Source: Sphingobacteriales bacterium
GTDB taxonomy: Bacteria; Bacteroidota; Bacteroidia; Chitinophagales; JADIYW01
Reading direction: 5' to 3'
Length of the DNA stretch: 64,000 bases
NCBI GenBank assembly: GCA_016721245.1
Contig: JADKIQ010000002.1
Span: forward strand, 186,001-250,000
Position 1 is the first letter of the stretch. Each line of letters begins with the position of its first letter. The translations under genes and the position numbers were made by a program. The notes beneath the pieces were generated by a model. The model was not told where the DNA came from. It saw only the letters and a program-made list of their open reading frames with translations, and searched no databases. Of the stretch, positions 46,805 to 54,129 are shown in pieces.

Positions 46805-48775
46805 ATGCAAATCGTACACAAATTAGATGACTTCCTTTATACAATCTTTCCCGAATTAATGGGGGGGGGTAATAATCTGATAATCAGTTTATTAGAAAAT
46901 TACTATTCTTACGGTCCATATAAACCTAAAGTTTTTATTGAAAATGATTGGGTAATAATTGAAATTGATACACCGGCAATCATTTCACAGGAAGTTGATT
47001 ATCGTAAGGTTGTTTCACTATGTGAGCAAGGGAATTTTTTAGAAGCTAAGCCAATTCTTAAGAAACTAATTGAAATTAATCCGACAAATTCGGAGTACCA
47101 TAGAATTATGGGACAAATTTTGTCTGATGAAGGAAATCAGGAAGAAGCAATTAATTACCTAATTGATGCGCTGAGATGGGATTCCAAAAATGGTTGGGCA
47201 TTAGTTATGATGGGCAATATTTTTGCAAAGTTTAAAAATGATTTACAAACTGCAATGAAATATTATGATCAGGCATTAGTTGTAAATCCAAACGATTACA
47301 TTACCATTAATAACATAGGCGGCAATTTATTGCAGCAAAATAAACTTCCGGAAGCAAAAAAATATTTTTGGGAAGCTGTCAAAATAAATGACACATATCC
47401 TAACTCACATTATGCATTAGGAATTATAGCAGAAATAGAAAATGATTATCCTTCTGCGTTTTTCAGTATTATTAAATCTATTAAACTCAACGATAAAAAA
47501 GATGTGCTTTACCAAAGTTCTGTAAAGATGGCGTTTGATATTGCTAATAAAATTATAACTAGCAATGATGGCAAAAAAATATTCAGAGAATATAGACATA
47601 AACTAGAATTTGACTGCGGCAAAGCAATAGATATAGTCAAAGATGATGAAATTAATACTGCTGCTAAATTTGAATTTGCAGAAAACTATAATAGAACTAA
47701 GCATATTGTAAAATTTAATCCAAAGTATTTGGCATATGAACATTTAATTATGCATGAATTAGTTCATTTAGATTTTGCATTAGCAGCAAGAAAAGTAAAT
47801 GCAAACCAATTATTCATATCGTCTAATAAAAATAAAGCTGATTTTATAAAAAGTATAAATCATACAGTCAAGAAATTAAACAAAATGGGTGTTACTGATG
47901 CAGGTATTGTAAATTATTGTTCCGGACTATTTGAAGGTATAAACAGGCAGATATACAACACACCAATTGATTTATTTATTGAAAATAATTTATACAATGA
48001 ATTTGCAGAATTAAGACCGTATCAATTTCTTTCTTTGTACACTTTAATTACAGAAGGATTAAATGCTGTAACTGATAAAAAAATTGTTGAAATTACCCCA
48101 AAAGATATTTTGTCAAAAAGCAAAATTTATAATCTTTTAAACGCTCTGCAATTCAAAGATTTGTATGGAATAGACTTAATAAAAGATTTTCAGGCAACAC
48201 CAACTGAATTAAAACATGCAAATGATTTTTACGAAGAATATTTGCAATACAAAGAAAATAAAGAACCCGGCGAAGAGTATGAATTAATCTTGCATTGGGC
48301 AGAAGATTTGAAATTGGATACCAATTTTGAATTGGTAAATGAAAATGATTTCAGAAAGAGAAACAATATTGATGAATTGTTAGCATCTATTGAAAATGAT
48401 CCATATGATTCAGTATCAAAAGACCTGACGAAGAAGAGAGAGATGGAAAATTTCCAGAAAGGTCAAAGTGAAATAGGACTGAATATGGCAGTAGTAATGT
48501 TTATGGTAGATGCACTTCAATATTTCGAAAAATTACCAAAAGATACAGTAAAACAAATTGCACTGGAGATTGCCATGCAAGGCACACAAGGCTATCGGCC
48601 GGATAATGACAACTACAGAATCAATTCAATTCCTGGTAAATTATTTTCAGGTTATCACATATTAGCATATTACTATGTAAGCTGGATGTTAGCCATTCCT
48701 GAAATGGTTTCTCAACTTCAATTACCTTATGACGAAGAGTATAATATGGCATTGACTATTTATAAACCTAAATAA
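46805..48775 (+). CDS. TPR protein with HExxH metallopeptidase motif
   Basis: The 656-residue protein has no signal peptide, so it is probably cytosolic. Residues 65-235 are TPR-like repeats (YHRIMGQILSDEGNQEEAIN, AMKYYDQALVVNPND). Residues 300-325 contain YEHLIMHELVHLDFALAA, whose HELVH (His317, Glu318, His321) is a gluzincin-type zinc site; a third ligand may be the Glu of GLFEGINRQ. The remainder is helical and unrecognised. Codons 19-22 are built from nine consecutive G. The stop overlaps the MazG start by one base, so the genes are translationally coupled. It could be a regulatory protease that senses a partner through the TPRs (inference). Confidence 0.7.
   Translation: MQIVHKLDDFLYTIFPELMGGGNNLIISLLENYYSYGPYKPKVFIENDWVIIEIDTPAIISQEVDYRKVVSLCEQGNFLEAKPILKKLIEINPTNSEYHRIMGQILSDEGNQEEAINYLIDALRWDSKNGWALVMMGNIFAKFKNDLQTAMKYYDQALVVNPNDYITINNIGGNLLQQNKLPEAKKYFWEAVKINDTYPNSHYALGIIAEIENDYPSAFFSIIKSIKLNDKKDVLYQSSVKMAFDIANKIITSNDGKKIFREYRHKLEFDCGKAIDIVKDDEINTAAKFEFAENYNRTKHIVKFNPKYLAYEHLIMHELVHLDFALAARKVNANQLFISSNKNKADFIKSINHTVKKLNKMGVTDAGIVNYCSGLFEGINRQIYNTPIDLFIENNLYNEFAELRPYQFLSLYTLITEGLNAVTDKKIVEITPKDILSKSKIYNLLNALQFKDLYGIDLIKDFQATPTELKHANDFYEEYLQYKENKEPGEEYELILHWAEDLKLDTNFELVNENDFRKRNNIDELLASIENDPYDSVSKDLTKKREMENFQKGQSEIGLNMAVVMFMVDALQYFEKLPKDTVKQIALEIAMQGTQGYRPDNDNYRINSIPGKLFSGYHILAYYYVSWMLAIPEMVSQLQLPYDEEYNMALTIYKPK
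46861..46869 (+). repeat. G9 homopolymer inside the metallopeptidase gene, possible phase switch
   Basis: Nine G residues begin with the G of an ATG codon and encode MGGG in the open frame. With eight G the frame stops at a TGA six codons on; with ten it stops at TAA four codons on. Such tracts near gene starts are typical contingency loci, though a poly-G read artefact must be excluded. Confidence 0.6.
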
Positions 48776-49110
48776 TGAGTATGAATGATGTAGAAGAAAT
48801 TACTCAGGCATTAATAAAATTCAGAAATGAACGAGATTGGGAGCAATTTCATAATCCTAAAGATTTAGCTATTGCATTAAGTATTGAAGCAAATGAATTG
48901 TTAGAACTATTTCTATGGAAAAATGCAGAAGAAGCAAAAGTTGAAAAAGTAAAAGAAGAATTAGCTGATGTATTTGCTTATGCATTTTTATTAGCAGACA
49001 AATATGATTTAGATGTAAAGCAAATTGTTTTTGACAAAATAAAACGAAACGGTGAAAAATACCCGGTGGAGAAAGCTAAAGGAAATGCAAAAAAATATAA
49101 TGAATTATGA
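48775..49110 (+). CDS. MazG-like nucleotide pyrophosphohydrolase
   Basis: The 111-residue all-alpha NTP pyrophosphatase resembles RS21-C6/MazG-like single-domain enzymes that hydrolyse dNTPs to monophosphate and PPi. Metal-binding acidic residues are in SIEANELLELF (Glu38, Glu41) and KEELADVFAYA (Glu61/Glu62, Asp65). It overlaps the preceding gene by one base and the next by four (ATGA), so it is embedded in the operon and probably works with it. Confidence 0.88.
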   Translation: MSMNDVEEITQALIKFRNERDWEQFHNPKDLAIALSIEANELLELFLWKNAEEAKVEKVKEELADVFAYAFLLADKYDLDVKQIVFDKIKRNGEKYPVEKAKGNAKKYNEL

Positions 49111-51317
49111 ATTTTTCATTTGAATTATCTATTGAAGTTTCGGAGCAGTATGATTTTAATAAGGGCTCTTTATCTAAAATAGAACAAAATCCATGGGTTA
49201 AAAATCAATGGCCTTTAGTTTATTTTATTCAAAATGAAAAAAAACGCATCGCGTATGTTGGTGAGTCTACCAACGCATCATCCAGAATAAAAAACCATCT
49301 TGCCAATCCTAAGAAATCAACAGTCTTTAATAAAATTTCAATTATAGGAAGCGATAAGTTTAATAAATCTGCCACATTAGATATAGAATCCAAATTAATT
49401 CAATATATTTCATCTGAAGAAACATACATTCTGCAAAATGGGAATCCCGGATTAATCAATCATAATTATTATCAACAAGATTTATATAAAGATCTTTTTA
49501 AAGTAATTTGGAATAAATTAATTGAAAAAAAGATTGTTAGTAAATCTCTTGAGGAAATAGAAAACTCAGAACTCTTTAAATATTCACCATATAAATCATT
49601 AAATGAAGATCAGTATAGTTCTGTACTTGAAATTTTAGAAGGCTTAACAGTAAAAAAATCAAATAGAATATTTATTAGTGGAAGTGCAGGAACTGGTAAA
49701 ACAATACTTGCTTCATACCTAATAAAATTATTGTCTACTAATATTGATGAATCAGATTATGAAGATTATAATGACGATGCACTCCGGGAAATTAATTACA
49801 TCAAAGAGTTTAAAAAAATATACCCAAAAGCAAAAATTGGTTTAGTAATTGCAATGACTTCACTTCGAAAGTCTTTACAAAATGTTTTTAAAAGAATACC
49901 TGGATTAAAGCCAGATATGGTAATGAGTCCATCAGATACTTTTAAAAAAAATGAAAAATATGATTTATTAATTGTTGATGAATCACATCGTTTACGGCAG
50001 TATAAGAATATAGGTTGGTTGGGAGCATTCAAAAAAAATAATAGAAAATTAGGGTTAGACGATACGGGAACTGAGTTAGATTGGATAATAGCGAATAGTA
50101 AAAATCAGATATTTTTTTATGATGCATCTCAGTCTGTAAAACCTTCCGACATAGATGAAAAAAAATTCAGCACACTTATAAATGATAAGAATACCTTAAA
50201 ACTTGAACTTACTTCTCAAATGAGAGTTCAAGGAGGTAATAACTACATAAAATTTGTTGATGATTTGCTTAATATCAATTTGAAATCTAATTACATTCCA
50301 AAAGATTATGAATTACTCATTTTTGATTCTTTAAAAGATTTATATAGCGAACTTAGTAATAGAGAAGAGTCATATGGTTTATGCAGATTAATTGCCGGTT
50401 ATTCTTGGTTTTGGGAATCTGATCCAAAACGTAAACCAAAACCAACATTAGATGCTATTGATATAGAAATAGATGGTTTGCAATTTCAATGGAATCAAAC
50501 CGATAAAGATTGGATTCATTCACCAAATGCTTTTAAAGAAATAGGATGCATTCATACGACGCAAGGATATGACCTAAATTATACTGGAGTTATTTTTGGA
50601 AAAGAAATAAACTTCAATAAGACAAAGAATAAAATTGAAATCAATCCTAAATTGTACTTTGATAAGTACGGAAAAAATGGGATATCAGATGTAGAAGATT
50701 TAAGAGCATACATCATCAATATTTATAAGACAATCATGTACAGGGGAATTAAGGGAACTTTTGTATATGCCTGCAATAAAGAACTTCGTGAATATTTAAA
50801 ACAACATATTTCAACATACAAAAAGAATATTCCATTTAGAATATTGCGATTTGATGAGGTCAAACCTTTTGTTAATTCAGTCCCGTTAGTTGATATATCT
50901 GTTGCAGCAGGTAATTTTAGTGATTTGCAAATTCATTCAGGTTTTGATACATGGATAGAGTTACCAATAAATATAACAGCAAAAAAAGGATATTTTGTTT
51001 GCAAAATTATTGGAGAATCGATGAACAAAAAAATTCCAAATGGTTCTTATTGCTTATTTAGGGAAGATAATGGAGGAAGTAGAAATGGTGAAATAGTTTT
51101 AGCTGAAAGTTCTAATAAACTTGATTTAGAATTTGGGTCACGATATACGGTTAAGGAATATAAGAGTGAGAAAGAATTTGATGGAGTTAGTTGGAAACAT
51201 AAATTAATTCATTTAAAACCACAATCCTATAATTCAGAATATTCTGAAATAGTTTTAACTGAAGATGAATTAATTGAATTCAAAATTAGAGGAATATTTG
51301 TTTGCGTTTTATGTTAA
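49107..51317 (+). CDS. GIY-YIG nuclease - DUF2075 helicase - S24 (LexA-like) peptidase fusion
   Basis: The 736 residues hold three modules. Residues 36-105 look like a GIY-YIG nuclease (LVYFIQNEKKRIAYVGESTN, then Arg60 and a conserved Glu near 94). Residues 165-590 are a DUF2075/SF1-like NTPase: Walker A GSAGTGKT (192-199), Walker B LLIVDESHR (Asp291, Glu292), SQMRVQGGNNYIKF, and CIHTTQGYDLNYTGV. Residues 595-736 resemble the S24/LexA peptidase fold: GESMNKKIPNGSYCLFRE supplies the nucleophile Ser638 and TVKEYK the likely general base Lys683. No helix-turn-helix is seen. The S24 part could cleave the protein in response to DNA damage, releasing the nuclease-helicase (inference). Confidence 0.82.
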   Translation: MNFSFELSIEVSEQYDFNKGSLSKIEQNPWVKNQWPLVYFIQNEKKRIAYVGESTNASSRIKNHLANPKKSTVFNKISIIGSDKFNKSATLDIESKLIQYISSEETYILQNGNPGLINHNYYQQDLYKDLFKVIWNKLIEKKIVSKSLEEIENSELFKYSPYKSLNEDQYSSVLEILEGLTVKKSNRIFISGSAGTGKTILASYLIKLLSTNIDESDYEDYNDDALREINYIKEFKKIYPKAKIGLVIAMTSLRKSLQNVFKRIPGLKPDMVMSPSDTFKKNEKYDLLIVDESHRLRQYKNIGWLGAFKKNNRKLGLDDTGTELDWIIANSKNQIFFYDASQSVKPSDIDEKKFSTLINDKNTLKLELTSQMRVQGGNNYIKFVDDLLNINLKSNYIPKDYELLIFDSLKDLYSELSNREESYGLCRLIAGYSWFWESDPKRKPKPTLDAIDIEIDGLQFQWNQTDKDWIHSPNAFKEIGCIHTTQGYDLNYTGVIFGKEINFNKTKNKIEINPKLYFDKYGKNGISDVEDLRAYIINIYKTIMYRGIKGTFVYACNKELREYLKQHISTYKKNIPFRILRFDEVKPFVNSVPLVDISVAAGNFSDLQIHSGFDTWIELPINITAKKGYFVCKIIGESMNKKIPNGSYCLFREDNGGSRNGEIVLAESSNKLDLEFGSRYTVKEYKSEKEFDGVSWKHKLIHLKPQSYNSEYSEIVLTEDELIEFKIRGIFVCVLC

Positions 51318-51328
51318 ATATCTCTATT

Positions 51329-52456
51329 TTATTCAATCCACGGTACATTATACACATCGTAGAAATAACCAATCTTCACCTGAGAGTAATCTATCCACTT
51401 ACTTCCGGTGACACCTTTTCTAAGCTGGTTTAAGGTGTTAAAGCCATTCATGGCAATACTCACCCGCTGGGCGGCATTGGCTAAATTATTTACACTTACC
51501 GGTATTTTAATCGTATAACCCTTTGATGCTTCTTTTTCTTTATTGGTGCCAATAAAAATATCGCCAAAGAAAACAACATCATGATTCGTCATTTGTATAA
51601 GGAGTTTATCCAAATCGGCAAATTGCTGCATCATCGGTTGGTCCCACATGGGTTGTAAAATATAAATTTGTTCGTGTGCGCCAAACTGAATCGCAGCGGC
51701 TGTTTGTAAATCCATAAAGCTGTTGCAATTGCCCGATTTTAAAGCATTTTCAGCCTGTTCCTGTAAGCGGAAAGCTTCCCGGGCTTCTGCTGTCAGCCAA
51801 GATTCGTTCTTGATGTTTGCTGCTCCGCGATTACGGTTCAGGATACCAAGAGAGCCTATATCTTTTAACACATCAATTTGTCCCTGAATCAATATCTGTG
51901 AAGACTCCAGCATGGCGTCGGATGCATCTATATTGTTAAATGGAATATGGATGTTGTTTCTCATAAGTATATCACGAGCCATTAAAGCCAATACCAAACC
52001 AGAACGCACTTCGTTGGCGGCAAACACCCCAAGTTGTGTCCACATAAATTCCGGATATTTTCGCTGCAGGGCATCATAGCTCATTAATACAAATGCATTT
52101 CTGGCGAGAATTGTTTTTGCAACAGAGCCATTATAAAACAAGTCGGCTTTTTGTGCCACTAAATCTGCATGCTGCTGAAAATTTGATTTTACCTGCGTGT
52201 AGTATTCCTCTAAAGGCAGCGTGGTGTCAATAGCAGAAGAAAGAACATCCACATCATTGGCAATGGCACGAATCTCATTCAGAAATTGTCGTTCTGCCGT
52301 ATGGAATTGAAGGGTGTCGTTAGATAAAGGTTCCAGCGATTGAACATAGGCTGTTTTTTGCGCGATGTTAATGCAATCTGAGGTCGGGTTGTCTTTTTTA
52401 CACTGTGAGAGGCTGATTACTAAGAAAACAAAAACTACGTTTCTGAACAAATACAT
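51329..52456 (-). CDS. Lipoprotein of unknown function
   Basis: The ATG at 52456 (MYLFRNVVFVFLVISLSQC) gives a lipoprotein signal with Cys19 followed by KKD; the longer frame would use TTG six codons upstream. The remaining 350 residues are mostly helical, with no domain I recognise. It is convergent with the GIY-YIG/helicase gene, 11 bases away, and divergent from purS. Confidence 0.65.
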   Translation of the reverse strand: MYLFRNVVFVFLVISLSQCKKDNPTSDCINIAQKTAYVQSLEPLSNDTLQFHTAERQFLNEIRAIANDVDVLSSAIDTTLPLEEYYTQVKSNFQQHADLVAQKADLFYNGSVAKTILARNAFVLMSYDALQRKYPEFMWTQLGVFAANEVRSGLVLALMARDILMRNNIHIPFNNIDASDAMLESSQILIQGQIDVLKDIGSLGILNRNRGAANIKNESWLTAEAREAFRLQEQAENALKSGNCNSFMDLQTAAAIQFGAHEQIYILQPMWDQPMMQQFADLDKLLIQMTNHDVVFFGDIFIGTNKEKEASKGYTIKIPVSVNNLANAAQRVSIAMNGFNTLNQLRKGVTGSKWIDYSQVKIGYFYDVYNVPWIE

Positions 52457-52615
52457 TCGGCTAATTTGAAACAATATTACTAATTTTTTAAAACATATAA
52501 AAATACCTATCGTAACTTGTTAATGTGGCATGATAAACCGGATTATAATTTTTTAAAGTTTATTTGTTACTTTTGCTTCATATTACTTACTACTTATTAC
52601 TTTCAACTAAATCAT

Positions 52616-52860
52616 ATGCAATATACAGCCGAAATAAACGTCATGCCACTCAGAGAGCTTTTAGATCCTCAGGAAAAGCCGTGGAAAGCAGTTTAAATAA
52701 ATTAGGTTTTCATGCAGCCAGTGTCCGCATTGGAAAACACATTACACTGAAAATTGAAGCCGACTCCAAAGAAGCTGCTACAGCTCAAGTGGAAGAGGCC
52801 TGTAAGAAATTACTGCACAATCCCGTGATGGAATATTACGAGTTTGTGGTGACGGAATAG
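52616..52860 (+). pseudogene. purS: Phosphoribosylformylglycinamidine synthase subunit PurS, frameshifted
   Basis: PurS is the small subunit of FGAM synthase in purine synthesis. From ATG 52616 the frame reads MQYTAEINVMPLRELLDPQ and then runs off into EKPWKAV and a stop. From 52672 another frame continues as GKAVESSLNKLGFHAASVRI to the end of a normal PurS (HITLKIEADSKEAATAQVEE). One G missing from CAGG(G)AAAAG would explain it. The restored protein has about 81 residues, the family length. A sequencing deletion is the likeliest cause, as PurS is required for purine synthesis with PurQ and PurL. Confidence 0.9.
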
Positions 52861-54015
52861 TTATTTTACTAAAAAAGATTTAAGTTTCTCCAAATCTAAC
52901 TTGTCTTCAAAATCTTTAAATACTTTTTGTGTAACAGCAGCTTCTTTTTGTTTTCGTAATTCGATACATATAAACTGCGGTGTTGCTTTCGGTAACTTTG
53001 AATCGAGATAAGCTGGATTAATAATAAAATACGAATTGCTCTGCATATCATTATCTATTAATAACTGATTTCTCAAATCATTTACATCTGTGTAATACGA
53101 AAATGGATTTCCCTTAACAGGTTGGTCTAATATTTTAGAAGAACTTGTTTTTAAAAATTCATCTATAGCAGCAAGAGGTTTTTGAAACATATCATTGTAA
53201 AACTGATTTGTAGCCAAGGCTTGTTTAGTGCCTTCAGAATATCCTGTGTATCCGGCATCATTTAATTCTTGTGCCTTCTGTGGTGTAAAAATTCCAGGCG
53301 TTGCCTTTATACCTTCCTTTTTTATCCATTCTTCTTTAGATAATAATTTAATTGCTGTTGATTTCTTATTTGAAACTTCAATACTATATAATATATTTCT
53401 TTTGTTTATTTCTAATCCATGTCTTACGGTTACAGGAATAAAAAACGGAACATCTGATTTGGTAATTAAGAAATATTTTGCATTGTCTGTTTTGGAATAA
53501 TAAGTGAGCTCTTCATATTTTTCCGTTTCCGTTTTTTCTCTTTTAAATCTGTATATCTGGCTGCCGTTAATTTCGTTGTTTATATAAATTGTTTGATTGT
53601 TTTTTTCTGTTTCAAAGATAGATGGCTCACACAATAAACTTAAATCATTAATATAAAAGCCAATTCGTAATCCGGCTTCTGGTATACTATATACTTTATG
53701 TTCTTTATTGCAACCTAATAAATCTAAATAAATACTTATTTCCGATTTCATTAATTTCTCAGGAGTCGTTTTGCCGCTGCTTCCTATTAGATTCCAGGAG
53801 CCTCGCATGCCTTTAGAATTTTTTAGAGCCGGTTCAATAACAGAAGAAAATATGGCTGTTAAATTTTTTATTTGTTCTGCTGTTGGTGCTGAACTGCCTT
53901 GTACTTTTTTTGTACAAACTAAGGGTAAATTATTTACTTCTTCTGTGGTATTACATTGCGCCAAAATACTTAAGCTAAAAATATTGGCAACAATAAAATA
54001 GATTATTTTTTTCAT
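52861..54015 (-). CDS. Secreted protein, shares a domain with the neighbouring giant repeat protein
   Basis: The 384 residues begin with a signal peptide (MKKIIYFIVANIFSLSILAQ). No known family is recognised. The whole mature part aligns with the last 270 residues of the protein encoded upstream on the same strand: IEPALKNSKGMRGSWNLIG against VLLTDAFKNTNGMIGSWETY, SYFIINPAYLDSKLPK against PWVYINPEYISKVSP, and FKDFEDKLDLEKLKSFL against LKDFKSKFDFKKLQGML. It appears to be the stand-alone version of that domain. Confidence 0.7.
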   Translation of the reverse strand: MKKIIYFIVANIFSLSILAQCNTTEEVNNLPLVCTKKVQGSSAPTAEQIKNLTAIFSSVIEPALKNSKGMRGSWNLIGSSGKTTPEKLMKSEISIYLDLLGCNKEHKVYSIPEAGLRIGFYINDLSLLCEPSIFETEKNNQTIYINNEINGSQIYRFKREKTETEKYEELTYYSKTDNAKYFLITKSDVPFFIPVTVRHGLEINKRNILYSIEVSNKKSTAIKLLSKEEWIKKEGIKATPGIFTPQKAQELNDAGYTGYSEGTKQALATNQFYNDMFQKPLAAIDEFLKTSSSKILDQPVKGNPFSYYTDVNDLRNQLLIDNDMQSNSYFIINPAYLDSKLPKATPQFICIELRKQKEAAVTQKVFKDFEDKLDLEKLKSFLVK

Positions 54016-54129
54016 CTTAATAAATTTATTGTTTTTAATGGTGAAGATGGAATATCCACTTAATCATTTGCGTTTATAGAGTGAGTATTCATGGATATTT
54101 CATAGAATATTTTTATTTTGAACTATAAA

